Below are positions 43,179 through 52,309 of a stretch of 64,000 nt of DNA, piece by piece (the first letter of the stretch is position 1; each line of letters starts with the position of its first letter). This DNA comes from JBDZUZ01 sp040255445 (GTDB lineage Bacteria > Planctomycetota > Phycisphaerae > Phycisphaerales > UBA1924). Where the stretch lies: positions 34,466 through 98,465 of the forward strand of contig JBDZUZ010000001.1 in the NCBI GenBank assembly GCA_040255445.1, written 5' to 3'. The position numbers were made by a program, and so were the translations under genes. The notes below the pieces were generated by a model that saw nothing but the letters and a program-made list of their open reading frames with translations, was not told the DNA's origin and searched no databases.

Positions 43179-44627
43179 ATGGGCTACCGGCTGCGGGCGT
43201 TCGAGGATGCGGGGCTGAGCGAGGGGCTGGTCGAGTCGCTCCTCTCAACGCATCTGGATCGGGACATGCCGCGGCTGGAGCGGTGGTGGAGTTACTACCG
43301 CAACGCGATGCGCGGGTCGCGTTCGGGTCGGTGGTACCGGCTGGCTCAGGAGGCGGGGCTGCCGGATCGGGTAACGGGTGGGCCGGAGGGGCGCGGCGAC
43401 CGGCGCGAGGTCGTGATCGAGAACGACATCGCCTGGCGGGTGCACGCGATGGTGGACTTCATGTTCGGCAAGCCGGTGCGGATCGTCAGCACAGCGCGGG
43501 AGGAGGGGCTGCGGCGGACGATCGAGCGGGTGCTGGACGCGGTGTGGGAGTCCTCGGGCGGCATCGGTCTGATGCAGGACGCCGCGCTCCTCGGCCATGT
43601 GTTCGGTCATGTCGATCTGGTGCTGCGTGCGGGGGAATGGCCGCGGGAGATGCGTTCATCCGGCGGGGCCGCAACGCCGGTCGAGACCATCGAAGAGATC
43701 CTGCGGACGCGCACGCCGCTGCGCATCGAGATCGTCGAGCCGCGGCGGGGGATCGCGGTGCTGTCGACCGCGGACTATCGCGAGCTAAAGGCCTACATCC
43801 TGCGGACACGCGAGGAAACCGGCGAAATCGAGCAAGGCCCGACGGGGCCGCGGCGGAAGAAGCGGGAGATCATCGAGATCCTCTCCGGGCGCTGGCGGCA
43901 GGTCTATGTCGCGGGCGAGCTGGTGTGGGAGGGCGCGGTGACGCCGCGGGGTGAAGCGCCGCCGGTCGTACACATCCAGAACCTGTCGCAGCCGCTGAGC
44001 TACTCGGGGCTGGGCGAGGTCGAGCCGCTGATCCCGCTGCAGGACGAGCTGAACACGCGCCTGAGCGATCGCGCCAGCCGCGTCACGCTGCAGAGCTTCA
44101 AGATGTACCTGGCGCGGTGCATCGACGGCTTCGAGAAGGCCGAGGTGGGTCCGGGGCGGATCTGGATGACGGACAACCCCGATGGAGCGGTGGAGGAATT
44201 CGGCGGCGATGCCGCGAGTCCGAGCGAGGACCGGCACATTCAGGAAGTGCGCGAAGCACTCGACAAGCTGAGCGGCGTGCCGCCGCTGGCGAGCGGTGTC
44301 GTGCGGGCGAAGCTGGGGAATCTGACGAGCGCTACGGCACTCAAGATCACGCTGATGGGCCTGCTGGGCCGGACCGCGCGGAAGCGTGTGAGCTATGGCG
44401 GCGGGATCGAGCGGATGTCGCGGCTGGTGCTGCGGGCGCTGGATCAGATGGGTGTGTTGATCACGGAAGAAGCGGACCGCGGTGTGCGGCTGGAGTGGCC
44501 TGATCCGCTGCCGGTCGATGACGCCGAGCGCGTGATCGCAGCGCGGGGCAAGGCGGAACTGGGTGTGCCCAGGGAGCGGGTGCTGGCGGAGCTCGGCTAC
44601 GGGCCGGGCGATGCGGGAGTGGTGTGA
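43179..44627 (+). CDS. Phage portal protein (SPP1 gp6-like)
   Basis: 482 residues. In tailed phages this protein forms the twelve-fold ring through which DNA enters the head. Features of the gp6-type portal fold are DIAWRVHAMVDFMFGKPV near 85-102, the wing region with IEIVEPRRGIAVL and EIIEILSGRWRQVYVAGE, the crown/clip segment VVHIQNLSQPLSYSGLGEVEPLIPLQDELN near 265-295, and late GNLTSATALKITLMGLLGRT. It opens a module with scaffold and capsid genes downstream. No terminase lies upstream, where the neighbour is a divergent cellular gene. Confidence 0.85.
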   Translation: MGYRLRAFEDAGLSEGLVESLLSTHLDRDMPRLERWWSYYRNAMRGSRSGRWYRLAQEAGLPDRVTGGPEGRGDRREVVIENDIAWRVHAMVDFMFGKPVRIVSTAREEGLRRTIERVLDAVWESSGGIGLMQDAALLGHVFGHVDLVLRAGEWPREMRSSGGAATPVETIEEILRTRTPLRIEIVEPRRGIAVLSTADYRELKAYILRTREETGEIEQGPTGPRRKKREIIEILSGRWRQVYVAGELVWEGAVTPRGEAPPVVHIQNLSQPLSYSGLGEVEPLIPLQDELNTRLSDRASRVTLQSFKMYLARCIDGFEKAEVGPGRIWMTDNPDGAVEEFGGDAASPSEDRHIQEVREALDKLSGVPPLASGVVRAKLGNLTSATALKITLMGLLGRTARKRVSYGGGIERMSRLVLRALDQMGVLITEEADRGVRLEWPDPLPVDDAERVIAARGKAELGVPRERVLAELGYGPGDAGVV

Positions 44628-44650
44628 GTGCGCAAAGCGGGAGGTGCGGG

Positions 44651-45103
44651 ATGAGTGATGGAGCAGGTGAGGGTAGTGGTGGGGGTGATGCGGCTGATCG
44701 GGCCGGCGCGGGGCGTGCGGCGGAGGGGCGCTCGTGGGACGAGACAGCGCGTGCGGAGCTGGAAGCATCGCGGGCGCGGATCGAGGAGCTCGAGCGCGAT
44801 CGGGCGATCGATGCTGAGCTGGTGCGGCAGCGTCCCATCGACCTGGAGGCAGCGCGGGTGCTGCTGCGCGAGGCGGTGAAGGGTCGACCCGCGGCGGAGA
44901 TCGCGGCCGCGGCGGGGGAGATGCGGCGGAAGCGGCCCTGGCTGTTCGAATCAGCGCCGCGGAGCGCGGTTGATGCGGCGGTGATGGGGGCCGCGGGGGA
45001 GGTGGAGGGCGCGGATGCGGCGGCGCGGCTCGCGGCAGATGCGCGGGCGAGCGGCGATCCGCGGGTGCTGATGCGGTATCTGCGGGCGCGGCGCGGGCGA
45101 TGA
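44651..45103 (+). CDS. Scaffold-like protein of the head module
   Basis: 150 residues. It is acidic and Gly/Ala-rich at the N-terminus, with a predicted coiled coil from about 28 to 60 (ELEASRARIEELERDRAIDAE) and a basic C-terminus RYLRARRGR. The position between portal and capsid, small size, coiled coil and basic end fit an assembly scaffold, but no sequence family was recognised. The ATG at 44651 has GGGAGGTGCGGG before it. A GTG at 44624 overlaps the portal stop and is an alternative. Confidence 0.6.
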   Translation: MSDGAGEGSGGGDAADRAGAGRAAEGRSWDETARAELEASRARIEELERDRAIDAELVRQRPIDLEAARVLLREAVKGRPAAEIAAAAGEMRRKRPWLFESAPRSAVDAAVMGAAGEVEGADAAARLAADARASGDPRVLMRYLRARRGR

Positions 45104-45241
45104 GCTGGGAGTGGTGATCGAGATCGGTCGCGCGAAGTGATGCGGTGAGGGTGGCGTGCCCGCCGCGGTGGCGGGCGCGGGTGTGTGTGCGGTTGGTGGT
45201 GCGTGGTTCCGCCGCGGCCGCGGCGAGAGAGGGAGAAGAGC

Positions 45242-46411
45242 ATGGCGTTTACTGGGAAGGCGACGTTCGGAGCGGGCGCAGGGCTGCCCGAGCTGGTTGA
45301 TGATGTTTCGGATGTGATCGGGATCATCAGCCCGTACGAGACACCGCTGCTGGATCACCTGGGCGATCCGCGGCGGGCGGCGTGGAGCACGGTGCACGAG
45401 TGGGTGGAGGATTCGCTCCTGCCCAACACCGACTCGATCAACCAGGCGACGTTCTCGCCCAACGGCCTGGATGCGACATCGATCACGGTGTTCAACGGCG
45501 GGCGGTTCCAGGTGGGTGATCAGGTCCGCCCGGGCACCTCGGCGGAGACGATGCTGGTCACGGCGGTCGCGGGCAACGTGCTGACCGTCGTGCGCAAGTA
45601 CGGCGGCACAGCGGGCGTCACGCTGACCAACGGCATGAAGCTGACGATCTTCGGCAACGCGGCGCTCGAGGGCGATGAAGCGGCCCCGGCGCGGTTCACG
45701 AGCCGCGCACGCCGGCAGAACTACACGCAGATCTTCGCATCGACGGTGGAGGTCAGCGGCACGATGCAGGCGGTGCGGTCGCACGGTGTCGATGATGAGC
45801 TCGAGTTCCAGAAGCAGCAGCGGCTGCGCGAGCTGATCCGCGATCTCGAGAACACCGTGATCAACGGCACGGGCCCGGCGAGCAGCCCGGAGGGCTCAAC
45901 GACGGTGCGGCGTTCGATGAACGGCATCGTCAAGCTGGTGACGACCAATGTGCTGACGCCAGGTCAGGGCGGGATCCCCGCCGGCGGTGGCGGCGGGGCG
46001 GAGCTGAATGAGGAGCTGCTCAACGCCGCGCTGCGGCGTGTGTGGGAAGGCTCGGCCGGCCGCGTCGACACGCTGGTCGTCAACGGCGTGCAGAAGCGGC
46101 GGATCAACAACTTCCTGGGCGTCGGGTCGCGACGGTACGAGGCCGCGGATGCGACGTTCCGCAACATGGTGAGCGTCTACGAGAGCGACTTTGGGGTCTG
46201 CCGCATCGTGATGTCGCGGTGGGCGCCGACGGATGCGGTGCTGCTGCTGGACAGTTCGCGGATCGAGGTGATGCCGCTCCAGGGGCGCAGCTTCCACTAC
46301 AAGGAGCTGGCGGCGACGGGTGATTCGATGAGCGGGCAGCTGCTGGGCGAGTACACGCTGGAGCTGCGCAACGAGGCGGCGCACGGCGTGCTGCGTGGGC
46401 TGACGGCGTGA
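45242..46411 (+). CDS. Major capsid protein (SU10/DUF5309-like)
   Basis: 389 residues. The N-terminus ELVDDVSDVIGIISPYETPLLDHLG is typical of the DUF5309/SU10-type capsid proteins, an HK97-fold group. Later NYTQIFASTVEVSGTMQAV, ELIRDLENTVINGTG and the C-terminal LLLDSSRIEVMPLQGRSFHYK follow the same family order. GAGAGAGGGAGAAGAGC precedes the ATG. There is no separate protease gene. Together with portal and scaffold it would suffice to build a shell. An encapsulin is unlikely because a portal is encoded beside it. Confidence 0.82.
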   Translation: MAFTGKATFGAGAGLPELVDDVSDVIGIISPYETPLLDHLGDPRRAAWSTVHEWVEDSLLPNTDSINQATFSPNGLDATSITVFNGGRFQVGDQVRPGTSAETMLVTAVAGNVLTVVRKYGGTAGVTLTNGMKLTIFGNAALEGDEAAPARFTSRARRQNYTQIFASTVEVSGTMQAVRSHGVDDELEFQKQQRLRELIRDLENTVINGTGPASSPEGSTTVRRSMNGIVKLVTTNVLTPGQGGIPAGGGGGAELNEELLNAALRRVWEGSAGRVDTLVVNGVQKRRINNFLGVGSRRYEAADATFRNMVSVYESDFGVCRIVMSRWAPTDAVLLLDSSRIEVMPLQGRSFHYKELAATGDSMSGQLLGEYTLELRNEAAHGVLRGLTA

Positions 46412-46576
46412 GAAGCGACGGTGTGGGTTCTGGCGGTGTGGTGTTGAGATGAGTCGCCGCCGCGGGCGGAGGGGGCCCGGGCAGCGCGCGTCCCGGCGCA
46501 TCGGAGGGTGCGCCGGGGCTTTGGGTGATCTTTGGATGTGTCGGCGGTGATGCGCCTGAGAGGGGAGGGGGAGACG

Positions 46577-47188
46577 ATGGCGGTGATGGACCGGGATCTC
46601 TTGTGGTGGGAGCCGGCGCTCTTCCGCGAGGTGGCGTGGGCGGGGCAGATCCTGACGCGCGGGAAAGCGACGATCACCGGCGACATCCTGCTGATGGCCG
46701 ATGCGAGCGTGGACTTCGTGACCGCGGCGGTGCAGGCGGGGCAGGTGATCGTCGTCGGCGATGTGCCGCTCGAGATCGTGCAGGTCCGCGGCGAGGAGGA
46801 CCTGCGGGTCTCGCTGGTGCGGGCGAGGGGCGAGGAGACGGTGCGGCCGCCGGGTGACGCCGCGAGCGCGGATGCGTGGGTGATGAGCTTTGTGCCGCAG
46901 GTGGCGCTCGCCGCGGCGAGTGTGTCGCGGCTGATCGGTGTTGATGTATCGCGGGTTGTCAACGGCGGCGAGGCGGATGACCTGGTGGCGCTGACTGCGC
47001 TGGAGCTGATCGCGCGGGCGGCGGGGGCGGCGGGCGGCGTTGAGCACCCGTGGACGCGGCGGGCGGAGTGGTTCGCTGAGCGTGCGAAGCAGGAGGCAGC
47101 GCGGGTGGTGATCGAGGTGGATGCGGACGGGGATGGTGTGGTGGACCAGCGGCGGCGGGCGCGGGAGGGTGAGCTGCGGCGGGGGTGA
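46577..47188 (+). CDS. Head-tail connector-like protein
   Basis: 203 residues with a helical C-terminal half (ASVSRLIGVDVSRVVNGGEA, LTALELIARAAGAAGGVEHP). The beta-rich N-terminal half contains VIVVGDVPLEIVQVRGEEDLRVSL. Position directly after the capsid and size suggest a head-completion/connector role. No family match is certain. The ATG at 46577 follows GGGGAGGGGGAGACG. A TTG in the same frame at 46532 is less likely. Confidence 0.55.
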   Translation: MAVMDRDLLWWEPALFREVAWAGQILTRGKATITGDILLMADASVDFVTAAVQAGQVIVVGDVPLEIVQVRGEEDLRVSLVRARGEETVRPPGDAASADAWVMSFVPQVALAAASVSRLIGVDVSRVVNGGEADDLVALTALELIARAAGAAGGVEHPWTRRAEWFAERAKQEAARVVIEVDADGDGVVDQRRRAREGELRRG

Positions 47189-47190
47189 GT

Positions 47191-47275
47191 TGGAAAGCGG
47201 AAAGCGGAAAGCGTAAAGCGGAGAGTGGACATGGGAGACAGCTGACAGCTCACAACTCACAGCTCACAGCTCACA
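47191..47275. repeat. Two short tandem repeats inside the head module
   Basis: Four copies of GGAAAGCG-like units (47191-47222) are followed by repeats of CAGCTCACA (47237-47275). They separate the connector-like gene from the next. The character matches the low-complexity repeats at 27843-27911 and 60319-60397. Confidence 0.75.
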
Positions 47276-47325
47276 TGTTGCGGTTCGATTGTCGTGGGTG
47301 ATCTGAATGGGGAGGGGGTGCGTGC

Positions 47326-47748
47326 GTGTTGCTCTTGAATCCGAGGATGGTGCGGTTTGGGGGTGAGGTGTGGACGGATGTGACGGTGCTGGCGATCGAT
47401 CGCGTTGGGACGAGGGTGATCGCCGAGTGGGGCGATCAGGGGCCGCACCCGGTCTTCGCGGATGTGCCGGAGCGCAAGACGGTGGTGCGGATCGTGCAGG
47501 AAGTCGGCGCCGGCGGGCTGCGGGCGCCGGCGCTTGGTGATGAGCAGGAGTTGACAGCGCGGACCACGCCGGCGGGCTCGGATGGCGAGGCGTACGAGCT
47601 GCGGGCCCGGTGTGTGGTGACGGGTGTCGCGCACGAGCTGTCGGTGCGAAGAGGGGCGCTGCGGACGATCGAGCTGATCGCGGTGAGCGCTGCCGGGGGG
47701 GGTGGGGGCGGGACGGATCCGGTGAGCGTGGTGCGGGTGAACCCCTGA
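47326..47748 (+). CDS. Small beta-rich protein of the head module
   Basis: 140 residues beginning with GTG behind GGGGAGGGGG. Beta-rich: RFGGEVWTDVTVLAIDRVG, VFADVPERKTVVRIVQEV, ELSVRRGALRTIELIAVS. This could be a tail-tube or head-closure type protein, judged only by composition and position. A glycine run (AAGGGGGGTDP) near the end is low complexity. Confidence 0.5.
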   Translation: MLLLNPRMVRFGGEVWTDVTVLAIDRVGTRVIAEWGDQGPHPVFADVPERKTVVRIVQEVGAGGLRAPALGDEQELTARTTPAGSDGEAYELRARCVVTGVAHELSVRRGALRTIELIAVSAAGGGGGGTDPVSVVRVNP

Positions 47749-47787
47749 GAGCGCGGGCGGGCGGTGGGGAGCGAGAAGGAGGGTGCG

Positions 47788-48159
47788 ATGAGCAGTTACA
47801 AGGGCGTGGATCTCTTCGGATCGGGTCCGCACCGCTTCGCGGTGGGGCCGCGGGGCGAGCGGGTGGTGCCCAACTACGTGCTGGGCGCGCCCGGGTCGGG
47901 GTCGACACCGACCGGACCGATCGAGGTTGATGTGGTTGTGCGCGGGCGGCTGACGGGCTCGACGCTCTCGCAGTTGTGGTCGCGGCGTGATGCGATCGCA
48001 GTGCAGCTCACAAGCCCGCCGGTTGCGGGCACGCTGATCGATGAGGGCGGCCGGTCGTGGGCCGACATGAGCTTCATCGGCTTCGAGGAGGGCGATCGCG
48101 TGGAGCGTGGCCGCGTGTGGTCGGTGGCGTACCGCGCGGTGTTCCGCGGATTCATCTGA
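47788..48159 (+). CDS. Small protein of the head module, unknown
   Basis: 123 residues with strands IEVDVVVRGRLTGSTLSQLW and WADMSFIGFEEGDRVERGRVWSVAYRAVF. The ATG at 47788 has GAAGGAGGGTGCG before it, and eight codons further upstream another in-frame start is weaker. The operon-like spacing (39 bases before, 19 after) ties it to the module. It may be a minor structural protein. Confidence 0.5.
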   Translation: MSSYKGVDLFGSGPHRFAVGPRGERVVPNYVLGAPGSGSTPTGPIEVDVVVRGRLTGSTLSQLWSRRDAIAVQLTSPPVAGTLIDEGGRSWADMSFIGFEEGDRVERGRVWSVAYRAVFRGFI

Positions 48160-48178
48160 ATGCGAGGAGGGTGGAGTG

Positions 48179-48607
48179 ATGGAGGCCGAGATGCTCGCGG
48201 GCCTGACACAATTCGGAACAGCGGGGCTGATCGGGTGGCTGTGGCTGAGCGAGCGCCGCGCTGCGGTCGCGCGGGAGCGCGAGGCCGCGGAGCTGGTCGA
48301 GCGGATCCGCGCTGAGCGGGCGCAGCTCGATGCGCTGGTCACGCTGGTGCGGGAGAGCACGCGCGTGCTCGCGCTGGTGGAGGCCGGGCAGCAACGGCTG
48401 TGCGCGGCGGTCGAGCGGCTCGATGCGTGGGTGCAGCGCACGCGGAGCGAGCGTGCGACGGGTCAGAGTGTGGGCGGGGTCACCGATGGCCGCGCCGGTG
48501 GGGAGGCCGGCGGCGGATATGGCGGGAATGATGCATCTGCGAGAATGGGCCAGGGGAGCGGGGGCCGATCAGCCTGTGGGCGTGGCGATCCAACCCCCAC
48601 CCCCTGA
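48179..48607 (+). CDS. Membrane/coiled-coil protein closing the head module (holin-like position)
   Basis: 142 residues. One hydrophobic segment near the N-terminus (FGTAGLIGWLWL, about 12-23) is followed by a long charged coiled coil (about 25-100) and a Gly-rich tail. Such one-span proteins occur as holins or spanin-like components, but none of these families can be named from this sequence. The ATG at 48179 has GAGGAGGGTGGAGTG before it. Confidence 0.5.
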   Translation: MEAEMLAGLTQFGTAGLIGWLWLSERRAAVAREREAAELVERIRAERAQLDALVTLVRESTRVLALVEAGQQRLCAAVERLDAWVQRTRSERATGQSVGGVTDGRAGGEAGGGYGGNDASARMGQGSGGRSACGRGDPTPTP

Positions 48608-48711
48608 CCGCGAGAGAGACCGGCTGTGACAGCGCCGGGGGAGTCCGGAGAGAAGCGCCGCCAGAAGCCGGTCTGTGTATGTGCGCTCGCCGCGTCTTGC
48701 GGACGGCGAGA

Positions 48712-49245
48712 TCAGTTCATCTGTATCAGTTCTGCCTCCATGTCGAAAACAACGTTCAGGAGGCGCTCGCGGCGGTGTTCGCCGAGGACGCCAGGGTCGC
48801 ACTTGGTGAGTTCGATGAGGCGCGGAAGTGCGGCGAGCACACTGCCGACCTCGACCGGGCCGAGGTTTTCGCGAAGCCCGTTTGTCTCGTAGGTGCGGCA
48901 GTGGCTGTCGACGGATGCGCAGAGTGCGGCCTCCGCGGCGGGGCTGCCCGATGCGGCTTCGCACTGCACCACCATGCAGAGCATCGCGAGGATCTGATTG
49001 AACTCCTGGATCCAGTCTTCGCCGCGCATCACGCCGCCGAGCGGTGCGACCGTCCGATTGAGCCCGCCGGACTCGGACACCGCGAGGGTCATCGGGCCGA
49101 AGGTGGCCGCCGGAGCTGCACCGAGAGCCGATACTGGCAGGAGTGCGGCCGCCGCGATAACCGCGGCAATTGACCGCCGGAAGCACATTCCGGGGGTTCC
49201 GCTTGTTGCGTCGGGCTCCGATCTCTTATGCTGTGTCTGTCCCAT
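48712..49245 (-). CDS. Small exported Cys-containing protein, unknown
   Basis: 177 residues. The ATG at 49245 follows GGAGGCCAGA closely, but a signal peptide begins only at residue 20 (MCFRRSIAAVIAAAALLPV), so the true start may be internal at about 49188. The mature part has Cys in MLCMVVQCEAAS, ALCASVDSHC and LTKCDPG and a helical pattern. No family was recognised. It is divergent from the sigma factor gene, sharing its 130-base upstream region. Confidence 0.6.
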   Translation of the reverse strand: MGQTQHKRSEPDATSGTPGMCFRRSIAAVIAAAALLPVSALGAAPAATFGPMTLAVSESGGLNRTVAPLGGVMRGEDWIQEFNQILAMLCMVVQCEAASGSPAAEAALCASVDSHCRTYETNGLRENLGPVEVGSVLAALPRLIELTKCDPGVLGEHRRERLLNVVFDMEAELIQMN

Positions 49246-49378
49246 TCTGGCCTCCAGGCCCGAGTGCTACCCCCGGGGAGGGGGTGGTCGCAGTACTCGG
49301 GTCTCATGGACAGGCCACGGATTGGGAGCGGGTGTGACCGCAACTGGAGGTTTTTTTTCTCTTTCGAGCAGGTGGGCG

Positions 49379-50014
49379 ATGGTCAAGACGGATGCACCGG
49401 TTCTGCGGGGGGGGATCCCGGCGGAGTCAGGGGTGGCATCACCCGCTGCGCTGCAGTCGCTGATCGAGCGGATGCAGCGCGGCGACCGCGACGCCGCGGC
49501 CGAGTTCGTACACCGTTGGGGCCCGCTGATCCGACGGCGATACCGGCACAAGCTCGGACGAGCCATGCGGAGCCTGTTCGACTCCGAGGAACTGCTCTCG
49601 ACGATCTCGCGTCGGCTGGATCTGTACGTCCGCAACGGACGCCTGCAGGCGGCGGACGAAGGCCAGCTCTGGGCGCTGGTGTTCCGCATTGCAGAGAATT
49701 CGCTCGCCGATAAGGTGCGGATCTTCCAAAGGCTGCGCTCGGTCGAGGGCGAGGACGCACCTTTAGCGCACGAACTGGCCTCGCGGCTCCAGAACGCGGA
49801 TCAGCGCCAGCCCGAGGGCGCGGAAATCGAGCTCGACCGCATCCTCACACAGCTGCCCGCCGGCGGTGAACGCCAGATCCTGTCGCTCTGGCTCTCGGGC
49901 CTGTCGCTCGCCGCGATCGCAGAGGAGATGGAGCTCACGCCCGAGGCGGTCCGGAAGCGATGGCAACGGATACGCGAGTCGATCCGGGATCGCCTCGTGG
50001 AGGAGGCGGCCTAG
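49379..50014 (+). CDS. ECF-like sigma-70 factor
   Basis: 211 residues with sigma regions 2 and 4 only. Region 2 spans about 20-95 (SLIERMQRGDRDAAAEFVHRW, SLFDSEELLSTISRRLDLYV). Region 4 (about 155-205) has ILSLWLSGLSLAAIAEEMEL then TPEAVRKRWQRIRESIRDRL, the DNA-binding helix-turn-helix. It directs RNA polymerase to a dedicated promoter set. The kinase gene begins two bases after its stop, so kinase and sigma factor are co-expressed. A run of eight T lies 20-30 bases upstream. No anti-sigma factor is nearby; phosphorylation by the kinase could regulate it instead. Confidence 0.88.
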   Translation: MVKTDAPVLRGGIPAESGVASPAALQSLIERMQRGDRDAAAEFVHRWGPLIRRRYRHKLGRAMRSLFDSEELLSTISRRLDLYVRNGRLQAADEGQLWALVFRIAENSLADKVRIFQRLRSVEGEDAPLAHELASRLQNADQRQPEGAEIELDRILTQLPAGGERQILSLWLSGLSLAAIAEEMELTPEAVRKRWQRIRESIRDRLVEEAA

Positions 50015-50016
50015 CA

Positions 50017-52194
50017 GTGGGTTTGCGCGGAGGGGACCCCGTCGCATTGCTCCGCCGCTCGTACGCGGCGGGTGATGATGTGGACTTCGGCCGCTTCGTC
50101 GCATCGTGCGGCACGGAGAGCGACGACGAGCTCGCCGACCTGATCGATGCCGATGCCCGCGAGCGCATCGGCCGCGGACACACCGTTGATCTCGATCGGT
50201 ACCTGAGCTCGGTCCCGGGGATCCGCCAGCGGCCCGAGGTGCTCGACACCGCGATCGAGATGGCGCTGCTCTCGCTCGTTCGCTCCGATGTCCCCGGCGA
50301 TCAGGCCGCGCGGACGTTGGCGCAGCAGCACCCGGATCTGGTTGATGCGATCGGGACCGCCGCGGTCCTGGCCGATGCGCTGGTCTCGACGCAGCGGCTC
50401 AGCCGCGGCCTCAAGTCGAGCAAGCCGCGGGCGCTCCCGCAGGATTTCGGCCCGGTGCTCGAAGATGGGCGTGGCCGCTACGAGCTGCGCGAACTGCTCG
50501 GATCGGGCTCGCAGGGCGCCGTGTATCTCGCGGTCGATCGCCAGCTCTCCGAACCGCAGCGGCCCGCGTGGGTCGCGATCAAGGTGCTGCCCGAGGCGGT
50601 CAGCGGCACACGCGACCGCCGCCGTCTCGCGGAAGAGGCGACCAAAGCACGCTCGATCGTGCACCCCCATGTCGTGCGAGTGCTCGACCGCGGCGTCACA
50701 CCGCAGGACGAGGAATACGTGGTCTTCGAGCACGTCGCGGGCGGGACGCTGCGCGGGCTGGTGGAGAAGCGGTCCGGTCAGATCTCGGTGCGCGAGGCCG
50801 TCGAGATCGCCATCGGGATCGCGCGGGGTGTGCAGGCGATTCACTCCGCGGGGCTTGTGCATTGTGATCTCAAGCCCGACAACGTACTGATCGGCGACGA
50901 CGGCCAGCCGCGGGTGACGGACTTTGGTATCGCGATCCGGCGCGGGGTCGATGCGTCGACCGAGCGCGGGCGGCGTGGCAACCTGGGCTTCATGGCCCCC
51001 GAGCAACTCGAGACCGACGGGCGCGATATCACCAGCACGGCCGATGTCTACGCGGTCGGCGCGGTGCTGTTCTGGCTTCTCACCGGCAGGGTTCCCAACG
51101 GCGAGACGCCCGACGACGCGATGGAGCGGCTGCGCTCCGCCCGTGCCGGCGATGCGGCGGGCTGGCCGCCTTCGGCCGCGACGGTCCGTCCCGAGGTCGA
51201 CCGCGATCTCGCGATGGTGCAGTGTCGCGCGATGTCGGTCACCCCGCGTGACCGTTACGCCTCGGCGGAAGCGCTCGCGACCGATCTGGACCTCTGGCTG
51301 CGCCGCGAGGTGATCGCGTGGACGCGTCCCGGCCCCGGCCGGCGCATCGCGCTCTTCGCCCGCCGCGAGCCGCGGACCGCCGCGGCGGTCGTGGGGATCA
51401 TGGTCGTGGCGCTGCTCGGTGTCGCCGCGGCGAGCCGCATCGACGCAAACGCCCGCGCTGATCGCGAGGAACTCGCCGCGCGGGCCGCGACAGAGGCCGC
51501 AGAAGCCCGCGCCAAGGACGCGGAGAGTCAGGTCTCGCTGGCTCAGGCGTTCAGCCGCTCGATGCTGCTCTCCTTTCGCACGGAGAAGGGCCGGCTCGGC
51601 GAACACTGGCTCCCAGTGATCACGATGTTCGAGACGATGTACGGCGAGCTCCTCACGGCGACGGACCAGGCCGGCGAGACGGCTGGGCTCAAGCTTCCTA
51701 TCGCGGGCGAGATCGTTGCGGACTTGGAGTCGCGTGGCGGCGCCGGCTGGTTTGAAACCCAGCAGTGGCGGCTCGTCCACGGCTTCTGGCTGGCGCAGGA
51801 GCGGCGGTACGACGAGGCGCTCGTGGCGTTTGGCCCCGTCGCGGATCGATGGGAGCAGTGGCTTCCTGAAGGCGATCCCTACCGCACGTACGTGCGAGGA
51901 ATCGTGACCGCGACAAGGGTGCTCGCCGACGATGCCGGTGGGCGGCCGCTCGCTGCCGACCCCGCGGCGGACGCGGCGCTGCTAGAACGCGTGCTTCAGT
52001 CGCTCGGCGATCGGCAGCGCCATTGGCCGGTCGAGCGGCTTGTCGCTCGGGGGCTCGAGGTCTTGTATGGACCACGGGGCCTGAACCAGCCGGAGCAGGT
52101 CGCCCGGCTTCGCCAAGGGCCGCTCGCGCCGCGCGAAACGCCGATGGTGCAGCCTGAGTTCAAGGGCATCCCTTCTGGCCCAAAGTCGAACTAG
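50017..52194 (+). CDS. Membrane Ser/Thr protein kinase
   Basis: 725 residues. A helical N-domain of about 150 residues precedes the kinase domain (about 157-430): glycine loop LGSGSQGAVYLA, Lys189 in VAIKVLP, catalytic Asp284 in VHCDLKPDN, Asp302 in TDFGIA and MAPEQ. The HRD Arg is Cys here, which usually means activation-loop phosphorylation is not needed. A single membrane segment at about 458-478 (AAVVGIMVVALLGVAAAS) is followed by an outer, helical domain of about 245 residues. The GTG at 50017 has GGAGGCGGCC upstream. An ATG at 49960 would overlap the sigma gene by 55 bases. Confidence 0.9.
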   Translation: MGLRGGDPVALLRRSYAAGDDVDFGRFVASCGTESDDELADLIDADARERIGRGHTVDLDRYLSSVPGIRQRPEVLDTAIEMALLSLVRSDVPGDQAARTLAQQHPDLVDAIGTAAVLADALVSTQRLSRGLKSSKPRALPQDFGPVLEDGRGRYELRELLGSGSQGAVYLAVDRQLSEPQRPAWVAIKVLPEAVSGTRDRRRLAEEATKARSIVHPHVVRVLDRGVTPQDEEYVVFEHVAGGTLRGLVEKRSGQISVREAVEIAIGIARGVQAIHSAGLVHCDLKPDNVLIGDDGQPRVTDFGIAIRRGVDASTERGRRGNLGFMAPEQLETDGRDITSTADVYAVGAVLFWLLTGRVPNGETPDDAMERLRSARAGDAAGWPPSAATVRPEVDRDLAMVQCRAMSVTPRDRYASAEALATDLDLWLRREVIAWTRPGPGRRIALFARREPRTAAAVVGIMVVALLGVAAASRIDANARADREELAARAATEAAEARAKDAESQVSLAQAFSRSMLLSFRTEKGRLGEHWLPVITMFETMYGELLTATDQAGETAGLKLPIAGEIVADLESRGGAGWFETQQWRLVHGFWLAQERRYDEALVAFGPVADRWEQWLPEGDPYRTYVRGIVTATRVLADDAGGRPLAADPAADAALLERVLQSLGDRQRHWPVERLVARGLEVLYGPRGLNQPEQVARLRQGPLAPRETPMVQPEFKGIPSGPKSN

Positions 52195-52309
52195 CGCGGC
52201 CAGCCAAAATTCTCTCGAATCCCTGTCACACCCGCCCCGCGGGCCCGGCCTTGTTTCGCGGACGGAGTGTGTTCCCCGCGAGAACCGCGGCGGATGGGGG
52301 CAGAGCGCG

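Noticed and set aside
45242..46411. Encapsulin considered for the capsid-like protein
   Set aside because: A portal and scaffold-like gene sit directly upstream and the N-terminus fits SU10-type phage capsids.
48107..48179. Upstream extension of the last head-module gene
   Set aside because: The added residues overlap the previous gene in another frame, and the ATG at 48179 has a strong ribosome site.
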